Positions 48,020 through 60,790 of a DNA stretch of 64,000 nucleotides are shown here, in pieces (position 1 is the stretch's first letter; the number at the start of each line of letters is the position of its first letter). A model generated the notes under the pieces. That model did not search any database and was not told the DNA's origin. It saw only the letters and a list, made by a program, of their open reading frames with translations. The stretch comes from Gnetum montanum. Lineage: Eukaryota > Streptophyta > Gnetopsida > Gnetales > Gnetaceae. The DNA is taken from NCBI GenBank assembly GCA_015680685.1, contig MNCI01002812.1:151534-215533 (forward strand), written 5' to 3'. Made by a program: the position numbers and the translations under genes.

Positions 48020-48578
48020 ACTTCAAAATAGATTAATTAATTATTTATGCCTTTACTGTTTTATGCAATTTCATTCAATGCTCAAGTAATAAAATAGTTA
48101 ATTAAGATAAATTAAGCTAGGTTAAATAATGATTAGTTAATCACATAATTATGACCACTTCAAGCATACGCTTGGTGCATGGTAATTCTAATAACGCTTA
48201 ACATTTGGTAACCTAGTAGCATTAAACATGTTCAGGATGTGTACGGTAAGTGGGAATAGATACTTATGTTTGGATTAGTTAGGAGTAGCTTGTTATATGA
48301 AATTAGCAATTTAATTATTTTATTTTTTACATTGTTCTCATCCTTAGATGACCTAAACCAAAAAACATAAAAGTGATAAAAATCATATGCCTCAGTTGCA
48401 CTTAACCATACCTTTACATTTCACAAGTATAATTGGAAAGACAATGATTACAATGGTTAGTTTCACTTCCTAGAAACTAGTGTACTTAAAAGGTTATAAG
48501 TCCACTAAATTCAACTGGATAGCACGTGAATGCTTAGTGATTTGTATGGTTGGGCGTAAGCGTACTTGCCGCTCATCA
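48020..48578 (+). repeat. G3 5' LTR, right piece
   Basis: Remaining 559 bp, starting with ACTTC, the partner of the duplicated ACTTT. It matches the second part of the 3' LTR (TCAAAATAGATTAATT onward) and ends GCTCATCA before the primer site. Confidence 0.88.
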
Positions 48579-48757
48579 TTGGCATCGTTGTTGGGGACTT
48601 GTAATTTGATACATGCACTATTTAGGACTTAGTGAATATTATTTAGTATTGTTGGATTGAATCCTAAGGTCATAATCATTTGAAAAAAATAAAATAAATA
48701 CAAAATAATTAATCAAAACTATACGACAAGCACACTGAGAAATTATTTTTAACAAAA

Positions 48758-50530
48758 ATGTCTTCTTCTTCTTGCAAGCATGTTGATTCTAAGTTAATAG
48801 TACCATAAGAATGCTGAGTGGTATACACTCATCTTGATGAGTTTGTACCCAATTTTACTTATGTCCTCCATCAGGATGAAAAAAAGTGATGGTAAGATAT
48901 GGAGGGGAATTTTGTATTGCCACTTGACCAATCTATTTCCAAGATGCTGCTCCAAACCCTTACAAGGTTGTGCATCAAGGAGCTTCATGGAGAGTATGTT
49001 GTGGAAGATCATGACTTCTACAAGATTGGCAACAGGAAAAGTGCCGTGATGAAATGAAGGGGAAATAGTTTGCTAATCCCTTGTTCCTACTAGATCAAAG
49101 GGTAATAATGAACCCCTTTCCAAGGGTTCTCAACATGCAAACTCTCAATCTTTTGACTTTAGTGAAGGAGAGCTGAACCCAAATCCTAAATCAATGATCA
49201 ACAATCTAGGTTCTAGTAATAGTGAGCCACATAGTTGTGGGAGTTCTACGAAAGGGAGTTCTACGAAAATCACTGTAATGATCATGACTATGACAAATGA
49301 AGGAGAAGTAGTAGACATCATGGCGGTGGTAGTCCTCCTCCCTCTTCATCCTCTTCATCTAGTTTAGCTTCCTCTTCTGAATCTAAGCAGAACCATAGAT
49401 GGCGGGACGACAATAATAATCATAGAGACCACCATGAACAAAGTGATGGTAGAGGACATCACATGTATCATCGAGATCATGATGATGAACCTCTACTAGC
49501 CACTTGAAATATGCTCAACATTGGAGAGGTTGTCAAAATTCCTACCAAGCATGTGAAAGATAGCTAAATCAAGAGGCTAGATATGAACAATATCCCCAAA
49601 TTTGAGAGGGGATATAACTTAGATCCTCAAATACATTTGCAAGCCTTTCACAATGCCTATGCCTTACACAATATTAATAATGATTGGCAAAAGCTCAAGA
49701 TGTTCCCTAGAATACTCATTAAGGAAGTGGAAAGCTAGTACCAGTTTTTCGAACCAAAATTAATCCGTCGATGGAGTACAATGCTAGAACTATTTAATGA
49801 TAAGTATCAGATGTACTCTAGAGTGTCAAACCTACAAAGGAAAACCCAAGGCTAGAAACAAGAAACACATGAAACCTTGGATGCCACCATGGGTAGATAT
49901 TATTCATTATTACATTGATGCTTTGGCCATGGTTACTCTTAGCAGGAACAACTTCGTCATATCATAGATGGGCTTCAATCGAAAACATGGAAAACTCTTG
50001 GGATCTATGCCCAAGGAAGACTGTTGGAATTAAGAGCCCATCAAATACAAAGGCTAATAGAGCAAGTAGCAAAAGAGGAAGGAGAGTTGAGGAAATGAAA
50101 TAGTATAGAAGAATATAATAGGGATCCTTTCATTAGAAAGAAGGAGGTTTGCCTTTGTGACAGTGAGGAGGAATCACCTCTTGATGCAATGGTGTAACAG
50201 AATACCTTGATGATCTAAAAATTTATATCTACAATTTCAACCAAGGTAGATAAAATGTGGAATTTGTTGAATGAAAAATTCCAAAATAATTAAAAAATCA
50301 CAAAAGAATTAAGAGAGCAGAGTAGTGATCGTGACCATAGGAGGTGGAAAGAAGTTGAATGTGCTTATCAAATGGGTAAGGGCAAAGTTGTTGTAGTAGA
50401 AGAAGTTGTGAAAATTGAATAAGATAATGAGGATAGGTGTGAAATCTATCACTATGAACATCCTAAGGGATGTTGCCTTGTTATTTCACACTTATAGAAA
50501 TTTGGGGTGTATGCTCTGAATCCATGACTA
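48758..50530 (+). pseudogene. G3 gag
   Basis: Capsid gene starting MSSSSCKHVD, 180 bp after the LTR. Same blocks as G1 and G2 (VYTHLDEFVPNFTYV, RLDMNNIPKFERGYNLD, LELFNDKYQMYSRVSNLQ) and CEIYHYEHPKGCC near 50440. Many stops, often at positions where the other copies have Trp, Gln or Arg. Confidence 0.78.
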
Positions 50531-51174
50531 TTAAAAAAAACACCTAGAAGATTGCCTTATCCTCAAGGTAATCCTAAGCAATTCCACCAACAACAACCTT
50601 ATTATCCAAGTGGAACTTTACGACAACCATATGAGCAATATTAGTAGTGGCAGTAACCACAGTCGTGGGGATGCTACCATCATGGCAACACTACCCTTAC
50701 AGGTAGCTAAATCTATATGAGTACTACGTTCAGCAACCCCTATCTCCTCGTGACTCTTCTAGTCACATTTCTCCTTTCCAGCATTACTACCATCCTCTAG
50801 AATATCACCGAACTCATTCTCCAACTCCTAGAGGGATCCCATACTCCATCCATATCCTCTTCATGTGTTTACACCTGTTCCTCCACCTGCAACATAACTA
50901 CTGCTTGTTCCATCTATGAAGGATGAGCTTCCAATCCAACCACAATAACGTAATGCTATAAGGATCATTAATCTACAATCGATTAATCAACTGAAGAGTT
51001 TGGAACCTAAATTTTGCAAATGACCATTCTTCTGATCCAACAGTCCTCCTAAGCCCTCACAAACTCATGTGACTGGTCACCCTACTCCCTCCTCATTCTC
51101 TGCAAGTCATCAAATCGAGATTCCTTCAAACCAAATGCCTCCCAAGATCCACACTATTATGTTAACTCATGTCG

Positions 51175-51655
51175 TATCTTACTAGATCTAGGCTGGCAAC
51201 CTTCCCAGGAAATTAGCTGATTCTGGAAGTCCACTTATCTATTTGTAGATTGTTGTGAATGAACCATGCAAAGCTCTTTTGGATTTAGTTTCTAGTGTTA
51301 ATTTGATTTCTCATAGGATGTATATTGGTTAGAACTTATTGCCTCTCAAGGAGAGTAATATCATATTAGAATTGGTAGACCAATCTATCATTGTTCCATT
51401 GGGACTTGTAGAAGATATTATGACCATTGTCTATGGGTGGTCTTATCCTACCAATTTCCTAGTAATTAAAGTTGATAATTGCAAGGGGGATTTTTCAATC
51501 ATTTTGGAAAGGGCATGGCTAAGTACTATTGATGTAAAAATGGGCATTAGACATCTTTCCTTAAAAGTTTCCAAGGAAAATGCATTTGTAAAGATTGAGA
51601 AGAAATGAGTTCCATGCATCGTGTACAACGATACAGGGTGCAACTATGTGTAAAA
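51175..51655 (+). pseudogene. G3 aspartic protease
   Basis: KALLDLVSSVNLISHRMY keeps the catalytic Asp but has lost the following Ser-Gly pair seen in G2. An 89-codon open stretch (51339-51608) carries PLGLVEDIMT and DFSIILERAWLSTI. Confidence 0.78.
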
Positions 51656-52009
51656 TCTCTAGGCCATGAAAAGAGCATCCATTTCTGCATGCAGGTAGTT
51701 TGCAAATGAGGTAGATATTCAAAGGTGCCTATACATAGCAGCCACAAAATAGGAGGTTACCCAATGGCTGACAACTGATCTTGGTAGTAGCACACTTTGC
51801 ATGGAACCTTCCAAGAGCCTTACATGTGCCTATGTTGAAGGCATGGATAAATTGGAGCAAGTTCATCATCAAATCTCTGATGATGCAAATGATGATACCT
51901 ATTGGGAAGAGTTGGAAATCCTTGAAAATTTTCAACAAGAGTCCTTAAATTTGAAAACTCTACCTATCAGCATGAAGCATGCATTTTTGAGAAATGTTAA
52001 GCTAGTAAT

Positions 52010-52980
52010 CATCAATGCCAATCTTGCTCCTGAATAGAAATGGATGTTGTTGATGGTGGTCAAAAAATGGCCAACAACCTTTGCTTAGTCATATCCTAAA
52101 CTCATAGGGATTGATCTTAGGATATGCAAGCATCATATCTACACTATTCCAACCATGAAGCCAAAGAGGTAGCTGTAGCGGTGATTGAATCCCAAATTGA
52201 AGAAGATTGTCAAAGAGGAAATCAAAAAACTCCTCAAGGTGGGGTTTATCTATCCCATTGTAGATAGTAAGTGGCTTAGCCCACTCATAATTTTGTCAAA
52301 GAAAGGTGGCAAGTGGCAAGTCTGAATTGACTTCTAGCTATTGAATATGGCAACATTTAAAGATCAATTTTCATTACCACTTGTGGATCAAGTGTTGGAC
52401 ACTATATCTAAGCATTGTTATTACGACTTTTTAGATGGTTATAGTGACTATAACGAAATCCAAATTGTACCAAAGGAATAGACCAAAAAAACACTCACAA
52501 GTCTTTAGAGAACTTTGCATATCAAAAGATGTCTTTTAACTTGTGCAATGCTCCTACAATATTTCAACGCTTGGTCTTTAGCATTTTTCAGCAATAGATT
52601 GGTAGTGGGATGGAAGTCTTCATGGATGACTGCTCCACCTATGGCACCACATTTGAGAAAGCTTTGGATTTCCTTGAGTAAGTGCTTAAAAGGTGTGTGG
52701 AGAAAAATCTTTGGCTCAATTGGTAGAAGATCCATTTGATGGTCCAGGAGGGCATTGTACTAGGGCATATAAGTTTTCAAGCATGGATTAAGGTGGACCC
52801 TAAAAAGATAAGGGTCATACAAGGAATTACTATCGAATTGGAAACCCTTAAAGATGTTCAGCCACTCCTTAGACACATTAGCTACTATTGGTGTTTTATA
52901 GAGAATTTTTCTAACATCACAAAACCTTTGGTTGATCTTACAAAGAAATATGCTCCATTCATCTGGACCAAGGAATGAAA
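52010..52980 (+). pseudogene. G3 reverse transcriptase
   Basis: Blocks in order: CKHHIYTI, EEIKKLLKVGFIYPIVDSKW, LLNMATFKDQFSLPLVDQVL, YNEIQIVPKE, the catalytic VFMDDCSTYG (about 52617, Asp-Asp intact), a GIVLGH block near 52750 and the thumb region HISYYWCFIENFSNITKPL. At least three frame changes and numerous stops. Confidence 0.85.
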
Positions 52981-53419
52981 AAATGCATTCCAGAGCCTCA
53001 AGTAGAAGCTTGTGGAGACTCCAATTCTATGAGCACTTGATTGGTCAAAACTATTTCATATAATGATAGATGCATTAAATTATGCTGTGGGAGTCGTGCT
53101 TATGTAGTTGGATGATAAGAAATATCCATATTACATCCACTATGTAAGTCAAAGAATTTTGGGTGCACAGCTGAATTACACCACAAAAGAGAAAGAACTA
53201 ATGAAGGTAGTGTACGTTCTAGAGAAGTGCAGGCACTATTTTCTTAGATACAAAGTGTTTGTGCACACTAATCATAGTGCCATTTGCTTTCTCATGAACA
53301 AGCCAATGGTGAGCCCTCGTATCATACGGTGGTTGGTGATCTTGCAGGAGTTCGATCTTACAATGATAAATCGAAAGGAAACTGAGAATGTGGTCAATGA
53401 TCAGTTGTCTCGGTTATGA
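52981..53419 (+). pseudogene. G3 RNase H
   Basis: 103-codon open stretch 53108-53419: YYIHYVSQRILGAQLNYTT, EKELMKVVYVLEKCRHYFL, VFVHTNHSAICFLMNKP, ENVVNDQLSRL. The first catalytic-Asp region (IDALNYAVG) lies upstream in broken frame. Confidence 0.83.
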
Positions 53420-54760
53420 TGAGATAATAAAGAGGAGGAGAGTGTGCTCTTTGACCAATTTTTTGATGAACTCCTCTTTACAGGTGCAATAAATAAACAA
53501 GTGCCTGATGAACACAAATGGTGTGATGGCATCCTCACTTATCTTCTCACTCAAGAGATTCCACAAGATTTGGACTATAGGAAGAAACAATAGTTTCTTC
53601 ATTAGGCCAAATGCTTCATGGAAATCAATGGACACCTTTACAAGGTGTGCACTAATGGCCTAGTTTGTTGGTATGTACCTAATGTTGATCAACTATGCAT
53701 TCTCCAGGATGCTCATGAGGATCCTTGTGGGGGCCACTAAGCTAGGAGGTGCACGGTAATTAAGATCCTGATGGTAGGGTATTATTGGCCAATCATCTTC
53801 AAGGATGTCCACCAATTTGTATGCTCTTGTGAATGTTGTCAATGAGATGGTGGGATAACCACTTGAATGAAGGGACCTCAATAGTGGATTCAACCACTGG
53901 AATCCTTTGACATTTGAGGCATTGACTTTATGGGCCCCATCACGCCCATGTCAAATGGAAAGACATACATAATTATCATTGTTGATTATTGCATAAAATG
54001 GGCATAAGTAGTAGTCGTCATCCTATTGTTGTGCAGTTTGTACAAAAAAAATGTTGTAAACAGGTTTGGGATGCCATGTGCACTAATTTATAATAATGGA
54101 ACCCATTTTATAGGCACTACCTTTTGCAAGCTTATGCAACACTTAGAGGTTGAACATAAACTAACACCCTACCACCCCCAAGCCAATGGTCAAGTAGGAG
54201 TTACTAACAGGGAGATCACGAAGATCCTAACAAGAACTATTAGCAAATATAGGAGAGATCGGAGCACAAAACTAAATGATGCCCTCTAGGCATACCACTC
54301 AACATGGAAACTTCTTATAGGCTACTCTCCCTATGAGCTAGTGTATGGAAAATTACCAACTCTACCTATCCAATCTGAGCTCCATACACTTTCAACAACC
54401 TGTGACTCAGACCTTGACCTTAGGCTAGCATGAAAAGAAAGATTAATCAACCTAAATGTGCTAGATAAAAATTAATTGGCAGCCCTATCCTTGAATGAAA
54501 TGCACAAGGCATTCAATAAAAAGTATCATGACATTAGAATATGAAAAATAAAATTTCAACTTAGAGATAATGTCCTCTACTAGAACCCCACACACGTACC
54601 TCAAAAGAAAAAGTTCCAAATGTTGTGGGAGGGGCCTTATATTATCTATGAAACCTTTCCTTTTGGAACCATATTAATCTACAAACCTAAGAGCCTAAAC
54701 AAAAAGCAGCTAGTCAACATGCAACAAGTAATACTTTTCCACAAACCTAAGTAAGCTAGT
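53420..54760 (+). pseudogene. G3 integrase
   Basis: Zinc-finger region with HEDPCGGH, then GYYWP and CSCECCQ (53710-53850). Core: GIDFMGPITPMSNGKTYI has the first Asp, ALIYNNGTHF at about 54083 has Asn at the second catalytic position, and GQVGVTNREI (54190) has Val replaced before but Glu kept in the NRE part. Ends in the chromatin-like C-terminus (EGPYIIYETFPFG, KQLVNMQQ). Stops throughout. Confidence 0.82.
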
Positions 54761-56280
54761 GCAACAAACACCTCATCGGATGAACAACCATGCTCAATTT
54801 TTTGGATCTCCTCCTTACAACTTAGTCATGGGGGAGATGGCCATTCATGCTAACCATTATAGTGGCTCCTCATTTTTTTATCTTTTTGTTTTTCACATTT
54901 TTGTTTTACACTTTGTTATTTTTACAACTTTTTGTTTTATGCCTTCTTTATCTTAAACCTTTTTTTTTAATTTATTAATTTATTAAATTTTTTTTACAAC
55001 ATCATTAGTACATTTTATCTTTCTTGAATATTTTACAATTTCTTATATATTTTATTCTATTTTGGTTGTGATTTTCTCATGATTTTTGCTAATAAAATGC
55101 CTTATTGTTAGTAGGACACAATGATGCTATAGCTATTTGTTAATGGTGGTTTGTACTTAACATTTTTTATTGTTAATGTATGGTTTGTATTTTTGAATTT
55201 TAATGACTCATAACTAAGACAAAGTTTATTTTTCATGGAATAGGTAGTGAGTCCACGTCATTACCCATCCACAAACTCTATGGTTTTCCTTGTTTTGGAA
55301 ACATGAGGTTCTTTTTCATTTGTAAAACCTTAACGAACTTGTGACCTTGGTTTTTTTCATACTTGGAAAGGATTCAAATGTTTGAAAAGGGTATGACTTC
55401 AAGGGATTCAAAGCTCTTTGTACATTCTACCCTCTTGAGTGCAAATTTGTTTTTCATGCATCTCTTAATGTTCCATGTCAACTAATAACAGAAAGTTAAA
55501 TAATTATTTGCATGGTGTGGTTATGGGACTAGAAAGGCATGTTACCCATGCTTGAAGGTCTCCTCTAACTAAGGCCCTTTTTCACTTTCTACTTCTCTTT
55601 TCTTCTCTAAAAGGAACGTTGTTTGATCTGTAGGAGAATTCTTGTGTCTTTAAGGGAATGGATTGGTCTTAGAGTGGCAATGCAAAGTTACTAAATGTGT
55701 TTGGTTTTGGTTTGGACTAAAGATGGACTCTATTAGGTCATTTAACCACAAATTCCACAAGGGACTTCATGTGACCAGGATCGGGAATTCTATTCCACTC
55801 TCTCTATCATCCATTAATGCTTCCATAACTCACCTCACTGCTGGTTGTCCATGTTTTCATCCAATGTCTTAGTTTGATGTGTTGAAATTTTTAAATAGAT
55901 TCTCTGGGTTTGGTCTTTAACTTTTCATAACCATTAATCAACTATGGGACCCATAGACTCCATAGTTGAGGTTATGCAAGGGAAAAAAGGGCATCTGCCG
56001 CTATGGGGAGGATCCAATTGCATATCTTGTGGTTTGGTTAGTTAAGTTCCTTACCCTTAGATGTTGCAATTAAATTTTTTGTGCGCTCCATCATGCATCC
56101 AACTGTGTGCTCCTTTAGGCATTTTTCTTCATAAAATCTCATTCTCTAATCATTTCTCAATTTCTTGAACTTCAAAATCCTCTTCTAATATTTTCATAAT
56201 GTTCATGGCTTTTTGGGCTTCCATTTGACCCTCATTTCACATGAAAAATCCTTATTTTTATTACTTTTGACAAAGTCAAT
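54761..56280 (+). other. G3 spacer between integrase and third ORF
   Basis: T-rich run (54870-55080) followed by sequence shared with G2 (GAGTCCACGTCATTACCC near 55250). No coding region seen. G2 and G1 have an equivalent spacer that runs into the LTR instead of a third ORF. Confidence 0.55.
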
Positions 56281-56395
56281 GATGGTCAATAGTTGCATCA
56301 ACTAGGCCTAGTTGACATGGCTAACCGCATTGATGAGGCCTTATTAACTAGGCCACATTAATGCAACATAAAATTTCTATAAATACCATCCAACA
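56281..56395 (+). promoter_or_regulatory. Internal LTR-like promoter upstream of third ORF
   Basis: Contains TTGCATCAACTAGGCC, ATTGATGAGGCC and TAACTAGGCC motifs followed by a TATA box CTATAAATACC at about 56377. The same motif types, in similar order, precede the TATA box of both G3 LTRs (TTGACTAGGCC, TTGATGTGGCC, CTATAAATACATG). It is 430 bp upstream of the third ORF's ATG. Promoter function is inferred from resemblance only. Confidence 0.5.
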
Positions 56396-56515
56396 CTTAG
56401 GAATTTTTGTCATTTGCTTTAAAATAAGAGGGGAATTTTTGCAAATTTTTAGAGCTCATAACTTTCACATCATTTGTCCAAATCACTCTGTTCTTCGATC
56501 TTGTAACTACCAGAG

Positions 56516-56819
56516 GTAAGCTCTTAGTCATGGGGGCAACAAACCTTAAGGTTTTTGATGAAAATTTTTCTAACTCTCCCAAAGTGTTAATGAATAGAAT
56601 AATATTAAACATCAATTTCTAAGAGTTTAACCCTTCCAACAAACTCTAGTAAACCTAAAATTACTTATTAATATTTAAATAAGAATAAAATAATAATTGA
56701 ACTGATTAAATCGACCATGATCACAATTAGTTAGGTGTAACTTTCCCAAAGAGATAAGGTATCTCAATTATTTCAAGCTACACATTAAATGCTAACCCTT
56801 AGTCATGTTGTGATTATAG
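56516..56819 (+). other. Candidate 5' intron of third ORF
   Basis: Donor CCAGAG/GTAAGC at 56515/56516 and acceptor GATTATAG at 56819, with the ATG of the third ORF directly after it. The intron would be 304 bp and AT-rich. Not tested by any transcript. Confidence 0.4.
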
Positions 56820-59756
56820 ATGGCACCAAGACTGAAATAGTCGCAGGAAGGAGGACCATCCCAACAAAAGGACAAATGACCTAGAGCTAGAAGGAAGTAG
56901 CAAGAACAAGCCCAGAAGAAGGCAATAGGAACTCACGCAATGAGACCTCTTCAAGAAGAGACTAAAGTGGAATTTGTCCAATAGATTCCTGAAAAAGAGG
57001 TTGTAACTGAACAATCTCATCAAGGAGAGGCACTAGGGCCTGTACCAAGACTTGAGGTTACATTGACATAATCCTCCCTTGATACGATCAAGCCATGTGA
57101 TGTCCAATGCTCAATTATCTATAAACTTAACTTTGGATCATTCTTAGAACATGCTCTACTAGAAGTAAAGACGCAGTTACAAAACTCTCCCATGTGGCCA
57201 ATCATCACTTCCAGTTGGGACTGGTACATGGGAGAGACATATCTCTTCTAGAACAATAGAAAGGCAGGAGCCACTGTGAAAATCAAGGACATTCAAGTAT
57301 CCTACTCAGTGGAAGCTATTGTGCAAGCTCTTAGTCTACCTAATTCTAGAGCCCATCTAGCAAAGATCTCTATGCAAGTAGACCTAGAGTTAAAAAAGAA
57401 GTGGATCTAGCGGTGTTATGGGGTTGACCATAAGGAGTTTGGTGTGCTCACACCGATGGAGAGCATATACTTCAAGATAGCAACTTATCACCTCAATTCA
57501 ATAGTGAGGCCCAATAAGGTGATTTCTTTTTCCACTCGTGCATGTGCCACTTTAAATAGAAAATTCCCTGTAAACCTTCCATAGCTAATCTATCTGAAGA
57601 TAGAAAAGTGCTTCAAGGAAAATGAACGTGGAAGGAAAACCCTACCCTTTCTAGGCCTCATAAGAAAACTTTGTAAAAGGATAGTGATAGTTTGTTATGA
57701 AAATGACATAATCAAACATACTCCCATTGCTTGCTAGTCTGAAATGATGATAAATAAGACCCCTACTATGTCTAAAGAAGAGGAGCAACAACCGCTACCT
57801 CCACTACCCACTTAGGAAACAACACTAGAGGCCTATATTGCTATTGAGCACCTGCGTGAAATCTGAAAGCAGATTTTGCATGAGCAGGAGCGGTGAGTAG
57901 AAATAAGTTTTGGGGATCCATTTATGTACCATCCTATAATGAGTCACATCAATGAAGTGGCTTGAACAATCAAGTAGATGGAGGAAGGTTGGCTAATATT
58001 CTTAACTGAAAGAACGTAGCTACCCACAAGGTCGAATCTTAGTACCCAAGAGGTAATGGTGTCTCTCTCAAAATAATAGTAATTTGCATAAATCTCAAGG
58101 AATGTTCCTACCTTTTCAGTGTGCTTGGAGGAGGGTGAAGGGATAGCTATCTTCGTGATGCAGCATCAAGGGCAAGAGATAGTAGTAGAATGATTGCAAT
58201 CAAATTTCCAGAGCACTAAATGCACCTATGATGTCTGCACTAGACATTTCTACACTCAATGATGTATAGATGTACATAGGAATTGTTAATAGAAGATTAA
58301 GTGTAGCCTAGTACAAGGAGTTGCTAGATGAATTAGTAGAAACTGAGCAACCGATTTCAAATATTTTTGATTTTCTGGATAACATCAGCACAACCTAGTC
58401 GAAGATGCTTGAAGCAAAGGACAAACACATCATTTTGGAAAAGAAACTCAAAATGACTCAAGCACAAAACCAACGCTTAACCATCGAAGTTGCCAAATTA
58501 AGAGCCCACCTAGCTAATCCTGTGCTCCTCAACCTTGCACTGACAAAAGATAAAGATTTTCAATAACTTCAAGATAGACTTAAAAAGGTTGAGGCAGGGA
58601 TGGTGATGGCCATCTTTAACTAATCTATGGTTGAGGCCAAAACATATTTAGTTCAGAAGAACTTGGTTTAGATGCACCTAGAGAATGAAATGCTAACTGT
58701 AGGGAATCATTGTTTGCAAAATGTTAATGTGTAGAAATAGCAAATGCACGAATTCATCCATCAATAGTAGGAGTAACTAGCCAAGGTAAACACTGAATTA
58801 AGGAGATTGGCAGCTGAAAATAGAAATCTCTCTATGTAAGAAGTTTATGCCTTATGCCAAAAATTTGTGATTGAGATTACCACCTAGAAGAATGAGGCTC
58901 TGAAATTTGAGAGAGTTAAGAACCACTACGGAGATCAAGTTAGCCTACAATAGGAAGTTAATGAAAAACACATCCAGATGGCTAAGGAAAAAGTTAATGA
59001 GACCCTCCATAACCTCCAATAAGAAAAAGAGGTGTGGCAACCTATCAGTGATCGGATAGATGCCTACAATAAAGAAAAGATCTGCATGAAGGAGTTATAG
59101 ATTGATGAGATGACAGAATACATAGAGCTTGCTAATCTTTGATATGCAAACCTAGCAATGCTGATTGCTATACGGCTACAGTCAGAGTTAGAGAAATAGT
59201 TGGCTAGCTCTTACTTGTTGTACAAGACAAAGTTTAAGCACCACAAGGAGACCAAGAAAAAGCTTGAGATTGCAAACATTGAACTTGAAGTTCTTAGGGC
59301 AAGATTCATTGATCAAAGATCAACTGCTGAGAAATTTTCTAGAAGAATGAACAATTACCAAGAACTATAGAATCAAATCAAGGCATTTAACATCGAATAC
59401 AAATAATTTGTTTCCTGGTTTGTTAATGTTAAGGAGCTATTCCTAACAATGCCTTGTCCTTGGGATGTGCCCATTTTGGCCCACATTGATTAACCTGTGT
59501 GGACTATGAACAATCTTAAGAGTAAGGAGGAGAAGATGAAAACATTGTTGGATGCTTTCCATCTTTCACTAGAAGTTGTAGCTATAGCAAGACAACCACA
59601 ATAGCCTCAACCATCGCATGTGCATGAAGTAGGAGAAGGTTCTTTACAACCTTAGGAGCCACCACTACCTGGGACCATTTAATCTTCTTCATCATCTTTG
59701 CATCATCAAAGGGATTATGTTTGTCAATTTTGTCTTAGTGTTCAATTTTGTAGTAT
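56820..59756 (+). pseudogene. G3 third ORF: globular head plus long coiled coil
   Basis: In the env-like position between integrase and the 3' LTR. From ATG 56820 one frame holds for about 1.1 kb with in-frame stops but no frameshift. It contains an Arg/Gln-rich start, MWPIITSSWDWYMGETYLF and VKIKDIQVSYSVEAIVQALS, vaguely like the VRGxxVxFSxxxINxxLxLP pattern of plant transposon protein domains. After a frame change near 58100-58300 the second half (58300-59756) is highly charged and heptad-like (MLEAKDKHIILEKKLKMTQ, ELRRLAAENRNL, KKKLEIANIELEVLRA), a coiled coil of roughly 350 residues. No signal peptide or membrane segment is visible. Most stops replace CAG or CAA. Confidence 0.7.
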
Positions 59757-59912
59757 TGAATACTAGAAAATCTTGTAATGATTATATATTTAAATACTTG
59801 GACACTTAGTTTTTGCTTGTGTTTGTCATATGTTTATTGTTAGTCAATAATTCCATACCTTTCCAAATTTGTAAAGAACTCGAGGACAAGTTTTCATTCA
59901 GTCATGGGGGTA

Positions 59913-60790
59913 TGATGAATCATAAATTGGTTGCATTGACTGGGCTCCATCAACTAGGCCTCATCGACACATGATTTGATGTGTTGATGTGGCCCTGCTG
60001 ACGTAGTATATTTTTTTGCCTATAAATACATGCTCACCTACTGTGTTTATGGCATCTTTGTCATAGTTGTAGTGGAGCTCTTGTAGTTTTCTTACATGAA
60101 AGCTAGAATATTTTTCTAAGTCCTTGTAGTTGGAGTTAAGAGAGTACGTATCTTTATTTGAGCACTATTGTACTTGAGCACAATAGTGTATGTGGCAATA
60201 AATATGAGATTTTTGATAAACCTTGCAACACCTCAAAATAGATTAATTGTTTACTTATGCCTTTACTATTTTGTGAAATTTTCTTTAATGCTTTAAGTAA
60301 TCAAATAATTAATTAAGCTAAATTAAGCTAGGTTAAATAATGATTAACTAAGCACATAAGTATGACCACTTAAAGCATATGCTTGGTGCTTGGTAATTCC
60401 AATAATGCTTAACATTTAGTAACCTAGTAGCGTTAAACATGTTTAGGATGTGTACAGTAAGTGGAAATAGATACTTATGTTAGGATTAATTAGTAGTAGC
60501 TTGTTAGATTAAATTAGTAATTTAATTATTTTATTTTATACATTATTCTCATCCTTAGGTGACTTAAAATAGAAAACATAAAAAATGATAAAAATTATAT
60601 GCCTTAGTTGCACTTAACCATAACTTTACATTTCACAAGTGTAATTGGGAAGACAATGATTGCAAAAATTAGTTTTACTTCCTAGAGACCCATGTACTTA
60701 GAAGGCTATAAGTCCATGGAATTTGACCATATCATGTGTGAACACTTAGTGATTCATATGGTTGGGCGTATGAGTACTCGCCACTCATCA
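59913..60790 (+). repeat. G3 3' LTR
   Basis: 878 bp uninterrupted copy, TGATGA...TCATCA, after the purine tract ATGGGGGTA. TATA box at about 60019. It gives the uninterrupted sequence across the G2 target site (near 60228). Confidence 0.9.

Larger units (their letters stand above)
40754..60790 (+). mobile_element. Ty3/gypsy element G3, with nested insertion in its 5' LTR
   Basis: The 5' LTR is 40754-41089 plus 48020-48578, split by element G2; the 3' LTR is 59913-60790. The primer site TTGGCATCGTTGTTGGGGAC follows at 48579. Coding order is gag, protease, RT, RNase H, integrase, then a separate third ORF. Flanking bases TCGCT and TCATT match at only three of five positions, so the target duplication is not certain. 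Without G2 the element is about 13.1 kb, long for the group because of the third ORF. Confidence 0.88.
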
